This document shows, in pieces, positions 1 to 10,314 of a stretch of 49,039 nt of DNA (positions are counted from its first letter, which is position 1; each line of letters starts with the position of its first letter). This DNA is from QHWF01 sp036848175 (lineage in GTDB: Bacteria; Acidobacteriota; Vicinamibacteria; Vicinamibacterales; CAVVIG01). Below the pieces are notes generated by a model. That model saw only the letters and a program-made list of their open reading frames with translations, did no database searches and was not told where the DNA came from. A program made the position numbers and the translations under genes. The DNA is taken from contig DAIUKO010000011.1 of assembly GCA_036848175.1 (NCBI GenBank), positions 1 through 49,039 on the forward strand, in the 5' to 3' direction.

Positions 1-2206
<2,206 letters not shown>

Positions 2207-2229
<23 letters not shown>

Positions 2230-2709
2230 CGTGCAGGCAACCGCCTCCGCAAAGACCACGGTCAAGAAGCCGGACACCGATCAAAGCCTTCAGCCCTGGC
2301 AATTCTTCGTCCTGGCTGGACTTGGCTGCGCCACAGCGGTCACCTTTCTCGCGCGCGGCCGCGGCGTCGCGTCGGTCATTCTTCTCAGTGTATTGATGGC
2401 AGCCGTCGCTCTCGTCGGCATCGCAGCGCTGCGCATGGTGCGGCCGCTCGTGTCGGCGGACGAGGATCGCACCATCGTCATCGGCAGGCGGACGCGTGCC
2501 GCGCTGGAGCGCGAAAAGGCGCTCGCACTCCGATCGATCAAAGAGCTCGAATTCGATCGCGCGATGGGGAAGCTGTCCGACGAGGACTGGAAGGAGATGT
2601 CGACGCGCCTCCGCGCCCGCGCCGCGCGGCTGATCCGTCAGCTCGACGCGGGTGAAGGATACCGGTCGCAGATCGAGCGCGAGTTGGAGAAACGTCTCGG
2701 AGACGCGGG
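2207..2709 (+). CDS. CcmI-like two-helix membrane protein (3' end lost in gap)
   Basis: Starts at ATG 2207 inside the end of the CcmF-CcmH gene; a GTG at 2231, two bases after the upstream stop, is the alternative start. About 168 residues are visible before the N run. Two hydrophobic segments near residues 31-49 and 55-76 are followed by a basic, probably helical cytoplasmic region containing RSIKELEFDRAMGKLSDEDW. That ELEFDRxxGKLSDEDW pattern resembles the juxtamembrane part of CcmI/CycH-type accessory proteins, which present apocytochrome c to the heme lyase. The position directly after CcmF-CcmH supports this. The C-terminus, where related proteins may carry other domains, is missing, so the assignment is by motif and context only. 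Confidence 0.6.
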
Positions 2710-2809
2710 NNNNNNNNNNNNNNNNNNNNNNNNNNNNNNNNNNNNNNNNNNNNNNNNNNNNNNNNNNNNNNNNNNNNNNNNNNNNNNNNNNNNNNNNNNN
2801 NNNNNNNNN
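2710..2809. other. Assembly gap of exactly 100 N
   Basis: A run of exactly 100 N, the conventional size for a scaffold join of unknown length. It removes the end of the CcmI-like gene and the start of the next gene. The two flanking frames are different, so the apparent read-through across the gap has no meaning. Confidence 0.95.
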
Positions 2810-3902
2810 CGACCTGCCAGACGGCTCGATCTCGGTGCGCCTGATTCGCGGTGCGCTCTCCAACAACATCACCGATCACCCCGTGCAGCTTCGCGTGGGC
2901 GACAAGACGCTGACCGTCAAGACCGACGATGCCGGGCGCGCGCAGTTCGACAAGGTGGCGCCGGGCGCGACGGTGAAAGCGTCTGCCGACGTCGACGGCG
3001 AGCAGCTCGAATCGCAGGAGTTCAGCGCGCCGCCGCAAGGCGGCATTCGTTTGATGCTCGTCGCCACCGATCCGACGAAGAAGGCGAATGCGCAGGCGCC
3101 GCCGGTTCCGGGACACGTCGTCATCGGCACCGACTCGCGGATCGTGATGGAGCCGGGCGACGAGGTCGTGACGGTTTACTACCTGCTCAACATCGTGAAC
3201 TCGGCGCCGACTCCCGTGAACCCGCCGAGCGTGTTCATGTTCGACGTGCCGAAGGAAGCGATCGGCACCACGCTGATGGAGGGATCGACCAGACAGGCGA
3301 GCGTGCAGACGCCGCGCGTTCGCATCGAAGGGCCGTTCGCGCCGGGCGTGACGCCGCTGCAGATCGGATTCGAGCTGCCGGCGTCGAGCGGCGAGGTGTT
3401 GGTCACACAGAAGTTTCCCGCCGATGTGGAGCACCTTGCCGTCGTCGTGAAGAAGGTCGGAGACGCGACGCTCAGCTCACCGCAGATTACGAGGCAGCAG
3501 GAATTTCCGGTCGCCGAAGGCTCCTACATCGCCGGCACCGGCGGAAAGATCCCGGCCGGGCAGGTGTTCGCCATCGAAGTCGGCGGGCTGCCGCATCACA
3601 GCGTCGTGCCGAGCTCGATCGCGCTCGCGCTCGCGGTGATGATGGTGGTCGGCGGCGTCTGGGCCTCGACGCGCCGCGCCGACGAAACCAACGCGCGCGC
3701 CGCAGAGCGGAAGAAGCTGCTCGCCAGGCGCGACCGGCTGTTCCACGATCTCGTCCGCCTCGAGCACGATCGCCGCAGCGGACGCGCGGACGATCGCCGC
3801 TATGCCGCGCGACGCGAGGAGATCGTCGCCGCGCTCGAGAACGTGTACGGCGCCCTCGACAGCGACGAGCCGGGTCCCGACCCCGCCGAGCTCGCTGCTT
3901 GA
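2810..3902 (+). CDS. Membrane-anchored protein with N-terminal beta domain, ccm operon (5' partial)
   Basis: The start is lost in the gap; about 364 residues remain. The N-terminal part (VRLIRGALSNNITDHPVQL, then TDDAGRAQFDKVAPG) reads like a carboxypeptidase-regulatory/transthyretin-type beta domain, and the middle looks like further beta-rich periplasmic sequence. A single transmembrane helix lies near bases 3610-3670 (SIALALAVMMVVGGVWAS), followed by a short basic cytoplasmic tail. The tail motif LVRLEHDRRSGRADDRRYAA parallels the ELEFDRAMGKLSDEDW motif of the protein before the gap. Its stop TGA overlaps the TTG start of ccmA, so it is translated with the heme exporter. The function is unknown; an accessory role in cytochrome c maturation is inferred from position only. 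Confidence 0.65.
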
Positions 3903-4600
3903 ACGACGATTTCGATTCCGTTCGCCTCACCGACGTCTCGCGGCATTTCGGCCGCCGCCGCGCGCTGGCCCGTCTCTCTCTCGCCGTTCGAACCGGCGAT
4001 GTCCTCGGACTGCTCGGACCCAACGGTGCGGGAAAATCTACGCTGCTCGGCATGGTGGCGACGCTCGTCGCGCCAAACACCGGCGAGGTGATCTACGGCG
4101 ATCGATCGGCGCAGCGGTGGGGCCCTGCGCTGCGCAGGCACATCGGTCTGCTTGCGCACGAGCTGCATCTCTACGCCGAGCTGACCGCGCGTCAGAACCT
4201 GACGTTCTTTGCCGAGCTGTACGGATTGAACCCGCGCGACGTGGTGGACGCCGCGCTCGAGCGCGCGGGTCTCGCCGATCGTGCAGACGACGAGGTGGGA
4301 GGATTCTCGCGTGGGATGCGGCAGCGGCTCGCGCTCGAACGGGCGCTGCTGCACCGGCCGCGGCTGGTGCTGCTCGACGAGCCGTTCACGGGTCTCGACG
4401 ATCGCTCGGTGTCCGCCGTGGCCGATCGGATCCGGCGTCTCGCCGCCGACGGAGGCATCGTCCTCCTCGCCACCCACGATCTCGATCTCGCCGACGGTCT
4501 GGTCACGCGCGTCGCGCTCATCCGCGAAGGGCGTCTGCTGTCGGATGAACCGGCGTCGACCGGACTGCGCGGCCGATACCGCGAGGTCGTCGGACGATAA
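3899..4600 (+). CDS. ccmA: Heme exporter ATP-binding protein CcmA
   Basis: A 233-residue ABC ATPase that powers the CcmABC(D) complex, which releases heme-loaded CcmE for cytochrome c assembly. Walker A is GPNGAGKST at residues 40-48. The signature region is FSRGMRQRL at 136-144, with the usual LSGGQ replaced by FSRGM. Walker B with the catalytic glutamate is LVLLDEP at 156-162, and the H-loop is ATHD at 191-194. I chose TTG 3899 because it overlaps the preceding TGA in a TTGA coupling and there is no ATG upstream of the Walker A in this frame. Its stop TAA shares one base with the ATG of ccmB. The neighbours ccmB and ccmC make this CcmA rather than a generic ABC ATPase. Confidence 0.92.
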   Translation: MNDDFDSVRLTDVSRHFGRRRALARLSLAVRTGDVLGLLGPNGAGKSTLLGMVATLVAPNTGEVIYGDRSAQRWGPALRRHIGLLAHELHLYAELTARQNLTFFAELYGLNPRDVVDAALERAGLADRADDEVGGFSRGMRQRLALERALLHRPRLVLLDEPFTGLDDRSVSAVADRIRRLAADGGIVLLATHDLDLADGLVTRVALIREGRLLSDEPASTGLRGRYREVVGR

Positions 4601-5277
4601 TGTTCTTCCGCGTCGCGTTCCTCGTGCTCCGCAAGGATTTCGCCATCGAAATCAAGAGCCGCGAGATTCTCTACACGACGCTGCTCTTCGCGGTGTCGTG
4701 CGTGCTCGTCTTCGCGTTCGCGCTGGTGAAGGAAGGGGAGGCGCCGCCGGACGCCGCACCCGCGATTCTCTGGATCGCGATCATGTTCGCGGGAACGCTC
4801 GCGCTGGGCCGGACCTTCGAGCGCGAGCGCTACGGCGAGACGCTGCGCGCGCTGCTGCTCGCGCCGGCGCCGCGTCCGGCCCTCTACGTCGGCAAGCTGC
4901 TCGGTATCGTGCTGCTGCTCGGCGTCGCTGAGCTGGTGCTGGTGCCGCTCGTCGCGTTCTTCTTCCTCGCGCCGTTCTTCGCGAAACCGTTGCTGATGAC
5001 GCTGCTGCTCGCGGCCGGGACGATCGGTTTTGCCGCGGTCGGCACCCTGTTCGCCGCGATGCTCATGCGCGTCCGCACGCGCGACGTCCTGCTGCCGATC
5101 CTGTTGTATCCGATCACGGTTCCGGTAATCATTGGCGGCGTACGCGGTACCGCGGCGCTGCTGGCCTCGCCCGCGGACGAAGCGATGGCCACGATGTGGC
5201 TGGCGATTCTCGCCGCGTTCGACGTGGTGTTCATCACGCTCTCGCTGTGGACTTTTGAAGTCTTGATGACCGAATGA
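4600..5277 (+). CDS. ccmB: Heme exporter membrane subunit CcmB
   Basis: A 225-residue membrane protein with about six hydrophobic helices, the normal size for CcmB. The start region contains FAIEIKSREILYTTLLFA, which matches the family N-terminus (a DLxxExRxRE-like stretch), and GTLALGRTFERERYGETL and LALRALLLAPAP-like segments follow the usual CcmB layout. CcmB forms the ABC permease with CcmC and CcmA. The ATG overlaps the ccmA stop by one base and the TGA overlaps the ATG of ccmC in ATGATG fashion, which indicates translational coupling across the exporter. Confidence 0.93.
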   Translation: MFFRVAFLVLRKDFAIEIKSREILYTTLLFAVSCVLVFAFALVKEGEAPPDAAPAILWIAIMFAGTLALGRTFERERYGETLRALLLAPAPRPALYVGKLLGIVLLLGVAELVLVPLVAFFFLAPFFAKPLLMTLLLAAGTIGFAAVGTLFAAMLMRVRTRDVLLPILLYPITVPVIIGGVRGTAALLASPADEAMATMWLAILAAFDVVFITLSLWTFEVLMTE

Positions 5278-5951
5278 TGCGAAAACTGTTTCCCGTCCTG
5301 CTCGCCATCAACGCGGTGCTGTTCGTCGCCGCGCTGATCTTCATCAACCGCGTGCCGCCCGAATCGTCGATGGGGCTCGTGCAGAAGATCTTCTATTTTC
5401 ACGTGCCCTCGTGGATTGCGATGTACCTCGGCATCGCCATCTGCGGCGTCGGCAGCATCTGGTACCTGGCGACCGGGCGGCCGCAGGCGGATCGTGCCGC
5501 TGTCGCCGGCGGCGAACTGGCCGTGCTCTTCGGCCTCGTCGGACTCGTCACCGGTCCGCTGTGGGCACGGAAGGCGTGGGGCGTCTGGTGGCAATGGGAC
5601 GCGCGGCTCACGACGGCGCTCCTCCTGTGGTTGACCTTCGTCGCGTATCTCACCGTGCGCAAGTACGGCGGACCCGGTTCCGAGAAGCTTGCGGCGGCCG
5701 TCGGACTCTTCGGCACCGCGGTCGCGCCGTTCGTGTACTTCTCGGTCAACATCTGGCGGACCGTCCATCCGCTGACGACGGTCATGCCGGAGCTGCCGAA
5801 TAGCGCACCTGAAATGGTGCCGCCGATGCTGGCCAGCATCTTCTCGTTTCTCTTCCTGTTCGTGGTGTTGTTGATGGCGCGTCTCGAGCTCGGCCGGCGG
5901 CAAGCGGACGTCGACGAGCTGTATCTCGCATACGAGGACCGGACGGCCTGA
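5274..5951 (+). CDS. ccmC: Heme-handling membrane protein CcmC
   Basis: A 225-residue six-helix protein of the heme-handling family. The WWD motif is WGVWWQWDARLT at residues 102-113. The two axial heme histidines are visible as H43 in FYFHVPSW and H165 in WRTVHPL. CcmC delivers heme to the chaperone CcmE at the periplasmic face. The ATG lies four bases inside the end of ccmB. The C-terminus continues past the last helix as a short tail (about residues 205-225). The ccmE chaperone is not visible in the window and is presumably upstream of base 1. Confidence 0.95.
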   Translation: MMRKLFPVLLAINAVLFVAALIFINRVPPESSMGLVQKIFYFHVPSWIAMYLGIAICGVGSIWYLATGRPQADRAAVAGGELAVLFGLVGLVTGPLWARKAWGVWWQWDARLTTALLLWLTFVAYLTVRKYGGPGSEKLAAAVGLFGTAVAPFVYFSVNIWRTVHPLTTVMPELPNSAPEMVPPMLASIFSFLFLFVVLLMARLELGRRQADVDELYLAYEDRTA

Positions 5952-5968
5952 AGGCCGCCTGCACATCG

Positions 5969-6238
5969 ATGATCAAACGTCTCGCTACGTTCGTGTGGAC
6001 GATCGTCCTGGTGACGCCGCTGTTCGCGCTGCAGCCGCCGCCGGGGCAGACCGAGTTCCGGCCGATGACGGAAGTGCCGCCAAGCGAACAACTGCCGGCG
6101 GCGCCGCTCGTGATTACGGCCTACGCGTTCTTCCTGGTGGCCGTGCTGTTCTACGTCTGGACGATCTGGCGGCGGCTCAACAAAGTCGAAGCCGACATCC
6201 GCGCACTGGAAAGGACGGCGAAGAGGACCGCACCGTGA
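5969..6238 (+). CDS. CcmD-like small membrane protein
   Basis: An 89-residue protein that begins 18 bases after ccmC. It has a signal-like hydrophobic N-terminus (residues 5-21), a proline-rich linker, a second hydrophobic helix near 48-66 ending in FYVWTIWRRLNKVE, and a charged tail. The second helix followed by WRRLNKVEADIRALE matches the layout of CcmD, which stabilises the CcmABC complex, although classical CcmD proteins are shorter and lack the extra N-terminal helix. The assignment rests on position after ccmC and on this pattern. The stop overlaps the next GTG start by three bases. Confidence 0.7.
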   Translation: MIKRLATFVWTIVLVTPLFALQPPPGQTEFRPMTEVPPSEQLPAAPLVITAYAFFLVAVLFYVWTIWRRLNKVEADIRALERTAKRTAP

Positions 6239-6387
6239 CGGCCGGCCATTTCATCTTCATCCCGTCGGTTCTGCTGATCGGTATCGTGATCGGATGGATT
6301 CTCGGATCGCGCGCCGCGCGCGATGCCTACGCCGCGGAGCTGCGGCGGAGGGACGAGAAGGCTCAGCGGCCAACCGCGAGTCGCTGA
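6235..6387 (+). CDS. Small single-helix membrane protein of the ccm operon
   Basis: A 50-residue frame starting at GTG 6235, which overlaps the TGA of the CcmD-like gene as GTGA. It has one hydrophobic helix (IFIPSVLLIGIVIGWILGSR, residues 7-26) followed by a charged tail rich in Arg and Glu (AAELRRRDEK). No family is recognised. Its overlap with the upstream gene and its clean membrane-plus-tail layout suggest that it is real and belongs to the operon. Its last 25 bases overlap the 3' end of the convergent phosphoesterase gene. It may be missed by length cut-offs. Confidence 0.5.
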   Translation: MTAGHFIFIPSVLLIGIVIGWILGSRAARDAYAAELRRRDEKAQRPTASR

Positions 6388-7106
6388 GCGAGCACGTCAG
6401 GAAGTCCTGCCGCGATCACCTTCGCTTGCGTCTCCTCGACGCGATACTTCAAGCGAAACAACTCGACACATTTCCGCTCGACGTCGACGATCGCGTAGGC
6501 GGCGCGCGGATCGCCGTCGCGCGGCTGCCCGACCGAGCCCGGATTGATCAGATACTTCACGCCGTCCTGCATGCGCACGTGCGCTTCGGCGGCGCCGGAC
6601 GGCCCGAAGCTGTCGAACGACTCCGACGACAACTGAAACGTGACGGGATAGTGTGTGTGTCCGAAGAGGCAGAGCGGCCGGACGGACACCTTCAGCGCCC
6701 GCACCGCGTCGAGCTCGTCGAAGATGTAGGCGTCTTCGTCGAACGGCGAGCCGTGACAGATCTCCACGAGATCGTCCACTTCGTGCGGACCTTCCGGCAG
6801 CGCGGCGAGCCAGTCGCGGTACTCGGGCGTCAACACCTCGAACGTCCAGTGCGCGGCGCTCTTCGCCACGGCGTTGAAGCCTTCCGCCTGCTCGAGTCCG
6901 CACGCCACCTTGTCGTGGTTGCCGCGAACGATCGCGAGCGGATTCAGACCCTGCACCCGCTCGATGACCTCGTTGGGATTGGGCCCGTAGCCGACCAGAT
7001 CGCCGAGCACCAGCGTTTGATCGAATCGCTGGCTGCGGGCGTCGCTCAGACAGGCGTCGAGCGCTTCCAGATTGGCGTGAATGTCCGTGAGAATCAGATA
7101 GCGCAT
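6363..7106 (-). CDS. Calcineurin-like metallophosphoesterase
   Basis: A 247-residue cytoplasmic phosphoesterase. The binuclear metal motifs appear in order: DIHANLEAL at residues 8-16, GDLVGYGPNP (about 35-44), GNHD (about 62-65), and GHTHYPVTF near 168-176. This set fits the YfcE/MJ0936-like class of small phosphodiesterases, whose physiological substrate is usually unknown. The start ATG at 7106 overlaps the stop of aroK by one base (TGATG). The frame stays open upstream but that part is antisense shadow of aroK. It is the last gene of the aroA-aroK operon, and its end overlaps the convergent small membrane gene. Confidence 0.85.
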   Translation of the reverse strand: MRYLILTDIHANLEALDACLSDARSQRFDQTLVLGDLVGYGPNPNEVIERVQGLNPLAIVRGNHDKVACGLEQAEGFNAVAKSAAHWTFEVLTPEYRDWLAALPEGPHEVDDLVEICHGSPFDEDAYIFDELDAVRALKVSVRPLCLFGHTHYPVTFQLSSESFDSFGPSGAAEAHVRMQDGVKYLINPGSVGQPRDGDPRAAYAIVDVERKCVELFRLKYRVEETQAKVIAAGLPDVLAQRLAVGR

Positions 7107-7606
7107 CAGTGTTGAAGCCAATCGACGAGCTGTTCCGCCAGCGCGTCGACGCCGGCGCGTCCCGCGTCCAGCCGGACGTGTGCGTGCTCGTAGGCCGCTC
7201 GTCGAAGATGATACAGGCGTTCGAACCCGGCGCGATCGGCGGCGAGCGGCCGGCGGCCGTCGGCGGGCACGCGCGAAATCAGGCGATCCAACGGGACGTC
7301 GAGCCAGACCGACACGCCATCCGCGTTGATCGCCGCACGGTTTTGTGGATCGGCGAAGGTGCCGCCGCCGGTGGCGACCACGAGATGTCTGGGCGGCAGC
7401 TGCTCGAAGAGCACCGAGCGCTCGACCGCGCGGAAGTGCGCTTCCCCGTGCTTCGCGAAGATGTCGGCGACGCTCAAGTGTTCGCGATCCTCGATGAGCT
7501 CGTCGATGTCCACCGCGCGCCAATCGAGCCGCTGCGCGAGCGCGCGCGCCACCGTCGTCTTGCCGGCGGCCATGAACCCGACGAGATACACTTTGTCCGC
7601 TTTCAA
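7106..7606 (-). CDS. aroK: Shikimate kinase
   Basis: A 166-residue P-loop kinase that phosphorylates shikimate at O3 in chorismate synthesis. Visible motifs are VYLVGFMAAGKTTVAR (Walker A, near residues 7-21), the shikimate-binding DIDELIE, the FR pair in EAHFRAVE, the TGGGTF loop that carries the GGG substrate motif, and the lid arginine in ADGRRPLA. I chose the TTG at 7606, which overlaps the aroA stop in TTGA fashion as ccmA does with its upstream gene; GTG at 7591 is the alternative and would still retain the P-loop. The order aroA-aroK is consistent with consecutive use in the pathway, AroK producing the substrate of AroA. Confidence 0.9.
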   Translation of the reverse strand: MKADKVYLVGFMAAGKTTVARALAQRLDWRAVDIDELIEDREHLSVADIFAKHGEAHFRAVERSVLFEQLPPRHLVVATGGGTFADPQNRAAINADGVSVWLDVPLDRLISRVPADGRRPLAADRAGFERLYHLRRAAYEHAHVRLDAGRAGVDALAEQLVDWLQH

Positions 7607-8901
7607 CTCGTTAGGCGATCCAAGGTCTCGAAGAAGTTGGGATAGGAGATGGCGACGGCGTCGGCGCCGTCGATCGTCGATGGCTGTTCGGCCGCCAGCG
7701 CGGCAATCGCAAAGGCCATCGCCATTCGGTGATCGCCGCGAGCGTCGGCGACTCCGCCGCGCATCGGCCTGCCGCCGCGAATCGTGAATCCGTCCGGCCG
7801 TTCGTCGGCCTCCAGACCGAGCGCACGAAATCCGGCAACGAGCGCGGCGATCCGGTCGCTTTCCTTGACGCGAAGTTCTGCCGCGCCTCGAACCGTCACC
7901 TCGCCGCCGTGCGCCGCCAGCGCCGCGATGGCCGGCAGCTCGTCGATGAGCCCGGGCACCTCGGCGGGTGCGATCTCGATCGAGCCCATGCGATCGCATT
8001 CCACCGCGACGAGGCCGCGCGGCTCGCCGGCGGCCTCGTCGCGATCGGCGATCGGCTCGACCGTGACGCGGGCGCCGAAGCGGCGCAGCACATCGAGCAG
8101 CGCGGTGCGCGTCGGGTTCAGCCCGACTTCCTCTATCTCGACCCGCGAACCCGGCAAGGCCGCGGCGGCGACGAGCCAGAACGCGGCTGAAGAGAAATCA
8201 CCCGGGATCGACAGCGGCCGTCCGGTAAGACGCTGGCGGCCCGGCACCGAGACCGTCAGCCTGTCAAGGTGGACAGTGCCCGAGAACGCGACGAGCGCAC
8301 GCTCCGTGTGATCCCGCGTCGCGGCCGGCTCGACGACCGACGTCGTGCCGTCCGCGAGCAGTCCGGCGAGCAGGACGGCACTCTTGATCTGCGCGCTCGG
8401 CACTTCAGGGCGGTGTGCGATAGCGTGCAATGCCGTGCCGTGGATCGTCAACGGCGGTCGTCCGTCGCTCGATTCGACGCGCGCGCCCATGCGCTCGAGC
8501 GGCTCGATGATGCGGCGCATCGGTCGTCGGGACAGCGACGCGTCGCCGCCGATCGTCGTCGCAAATGGCTGACCTGCGAGGATCCCCGACAACAACCGCA
8601 ACGTCGTACCCGAGTTGCCGGCGTCGAGCGCCGCCGCAGGCGAACTGAGGTGCAGCAAACCTCGTCCCATCACTGAGACAGTGCCGGCGGAGCCTTCCTT
8701 GATCTCGACGCCAAGCCGGCGCAGACACGCGAGCGTCGACCGGCAATCCGCGCCCGGAGCGAAATGGGTCATCATCGACAGCCCATCGGCCAGCGCCGCG
8801 AGCATCGCGTACCGGTGAGAAATCGATTTGTCGCCGGGCACGCGCAGCCGGCCGCGCAAGCGGCGGGCGGGCGCAATCGTCACGGCGGTCAAGGGCGGCA
8901 T
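7603..8901 (-). CDS. aroA: 3-phosphoshikimate 1-carboxyvinyltransferase (EPSP synthase)
   Basis: A 432-residue EPSP synthase, which joins PEP to shikimate-3-phosphate. Motifs: VPGDKSISHRYAMLAALA near the N-terminus (PEP and S3P binding), LDAGNSGTTLRLLSGILAG, the SLSRRPMRRIIEPL segment, SAQIKSAVLLAGL, and RVKESDRIAAL near the C-terminus. GNSGTT and SRRPM are more like the Bacillus-type enzyme than the E. coli type with GNAGTA. That comparison is from memory and bears only on subclass. The ATG at 8901 faces the GTG of the next gene over a 32-base divergent spacer. Confidence 0.95.
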   Translation of the reverse strand: MPPLTAVTIAPARRLRGRLRVPGDKSISHRYAMLAALADGLSMMTHFAPGADCRSTLACLRRLGVEIKEGSAGTVSVMGRGLLHLSSPAAALDAGNSGTTLRLLSGILAGQPFATTIGGDASLSRRPMRRIIEPLERMGARVESSDGRPPLTIHGTALHAIAHRPEVPSAQIKSAVLLAGLLADGTTSVVEPAATRDHTERALVAFSGTVHLDRLTVSVPGRQRLTGRPLSIPGDFSSAAFWLVAAAALPGSRVEIEEVGLNPTRTALLDVLRRFGARVTVEPIADRDEAAGEPRGLVAVECDRMGSIEIAPAEVPGLIDELPAIAALAAHGGEVTVRGAAELRVKESDRIAALVAGFRALGLEADERPDGFTIRGGRPMRGGVADARGDHRMAMAFAIAALAAEQPSTIDGADAVAISYPNFFETLDRLTS

Positions 8902-8933
8902 GCTCGGCCTATCTATGATATTAAAGAGGGCGC
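8902..8933. promoter_or_regulatory. Short divergent promoter/leader region
   Basis: Only 32 bases separate aroA (minus) from the RsbW-like gene (plus). The stretch is AT-rich relative to its surroundings and contains TATGATATT (about 8914-8922), which may serve as a -10 element. A strong plus-strand Shine-Dalgarno, AAAGAGGG, ends four bases before the GTG at 8934. The spacer is too short for two full promoters, so one or both must start inside the neighbouring coding sequences. Confidence 0.45.
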
Positions 8934-9395
8934 GTGACGGCTAACGGCGACCAGATCGTCAGGCTCGAGTTCACCAGCGCCTTCGAGATGCTCGATTTCG
9001 TGCAAGTGGTCAGCGACCACGTCTCGCGCGGCATCGGCCTCGACGAGGATTCGTCCCACTGGGTCGGCGTCGCGATTCGCGAGTCGGTCATCAACGCGAT
9101 CAAACACGGCAACCGCAACGACGCGACCAAACACGTGTTCGTCGAGTTCGAGACCGCGCGCACGAACGTGCCGGAGCTGACCATCCGCGTCCGCGATCAA
9201 GGCGAGGGCTTCGACCCCGAGACCGTCGCCGACCCGCTCGCCCCGGAAAACCTGCTCAAGTCGAGCGGCCGCGGCATCTTCCTCATCCGCAATTTCATGG
9301 ACGACGTGCAACTGCAGCGCGCACCCGAGGGCGGGATGGAAATCCGCATGGTGAAGCGCGTGCACGCCGGCGGCGACGGATCCGTTCAAGCCTGA
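8934..9395 (+). CDS. RsbW/SpoIIAB-like histidine-kinase-type ATPase (anti-sigma family)
   Basis: A 153-residue stand-alone GHKL ATPase domain. The N box is IRESVINAIKHGN near residues 48-60, the G1 box is RDQGEGFDP near 88-96, and the G2-like box is SSGRGIFLIRNFMD near 110-123. These are the features of HATPase_c_2 serine kinases such as RsbW and SpoIIAB, which phosphorylate anti-sigma-factor antagonists or hold sigma factors. Start is GTG 8934 with a strong AAAGAGGG ribosome-binding site. No sigma factor or STAS antagonist gene is adjacent, so the partner is not visible here. Downstream lies the IMPase gene after four bases, apparently the same transcript. Confidence 0.85.
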   Translation: MTANGDQIVRLEFTSAFEMLDFVQVVSDHVSRGIGLDEDSSHWVGVAIRESVINAIKHGNRNDATKHVFVEFETARTNVPELTIRVRDQGEGFDPETVADPLAPENLLKSSGRGIFLIRNFMDDVQLQRAPEGGMEIRMVKRVHAGGDGSVQA

Positions 9396-9399
9396 ACAC

Positions 9400-10209
9400 G
9401 TGCCGGTCGACCCGCTCTTTCTCACCACCGCTGTCGAAGCGGTCGTTCGCGCCGGCGACCTGCAGATGGCGCACTTCGGCCGCCAGATGCAGGTGGACAA
9501 GAAGGGCACGATCGATCTCGTGACGGAGGTCGACGTCGCCGTCGAGCGGATGTTCAGGGATCTCATCGCCGAACGCTTTCCCGATCATCACGTGCTCGCG
9601 GAAGAACTCGGCGGCAGCGCGGCCGTGCCGAAGGGCGCCTGCTGGGTGTTCGATCCGATCGACGGCACGACGAACTTCGCGCACGGCTTGCCGATCTTCT
9701 GCGCGTCGCTCGCGCTCGAGATCGACGGCGTGCCGGAGGCCGCCGCCGTCTACGATCCGAACCGGCGCGAGCTCTTCACGGCCGAGCGCGGCGGCGGCGC
9801 GTTTCTGAACGGCAACCCGCTTCACGTGTCGTCAGCGGACCGACTCGTCGACGCGATGCTCGTCACGGGATTTCCCTACGACGTCCACGCACGCGTCGAG
9901 GAGATCGTCGGACTGTTCGGCGCCTTTGTCGGCCATGCGCGCGCGGTTCGTCGTCTGGGATCGGCGGCGATCGATCTGTGCTGGGTGGCGGCGGGGCGGA
10001 TGGACGGGTTCTGGGAAAGCGACCTGAAGGCGTGGGACATTGCCGGTGGAGCACTGATCGTGTCCGAAGCCGGCGGGCGCGTGACGGCGCTCGACGGCGC
10101 GCCGTTCGCGTCGCGCGGCGGGAACGTCGTGGCCTCGAACGGACGGATTCACGACGCGATGCTCGAGGTGATCCGCACCTTCAAACGTGCTCCGAAGCGG
10201 ACGGATTGA
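9400..10209 (+). CDS. Inositol-1-monophosphatase family phosphatase
   Basis: A 269-residue magnesium-dependent sugar phosphatase of the IMPase/SuhB family. The metal-binding motifs are LAEEL at residues 66-70, DPIDGTTNFAHG at 85-96, and AWDIAGGALIVSEAGG at 211-226. Substrates in this family include inositol phosphate, histidinol phosphate and fructose-1,6-bisphosphate; the sequence alone does not decide. The start is GTG 9400, four bases after the preceding stop, so it is probably co-transcribed with the RsbW-like gene. Length is typical. Confidence 0.9.
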   Translation: MPVDPLFLTTAVEAVVRAGDLQMAHFGRQMQVDKKGTIDLVTEVDVAVERMFRDLIAERFPDHHVLAEELGGSAAVPKGACWVFDPIDGTTNFAHGLPIFCASLALEIDGVPEAAAVYDPNRRELFTAERGGGAFLNGNPLHVSSADRLVDAMLVTGFPYDVHARVEEIVGLFGAFVGHARAVRRLGSAAIDLCWVAAGRMDGFWESDLKAWDIAGGALIVSEAGGRVTALDGAPFASRGGNVVASNGRIHDAMLEVIRTFKRAPKRTD

Positions 10210-10211
10210 TA

Positions 10212-10232
10212 CCCGCGAGAGACAGTCGCGGG
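10212..10232 (+). terminator. Possible terminator hairpin after the IMPase gene
   Basis: CCCGCGA at 10212-10218 pairs perfectly with TCGCGGG at 10226-10232 over a seven-base loop, directly after the IMPase stop. No uninterrupted T run follows, so intrinsic termination would be weak. The remaining leader up to 10314 contains pyrimidine-rich stretches (GGTTTTTCTGG) and the strong AAGGAGC ribosome-binding site about 9 bases before the ATG at 10315. Confidence 0.4.
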
Positions 10233-10314
10233 GCAGCAGTGCCGTTTTCCGGCGTGTTCGTCTGGTTTTTCTGGCATCCCTCCTGCTTTTCGACCTCAGC
10301 AAGGAGCGCCTGTT

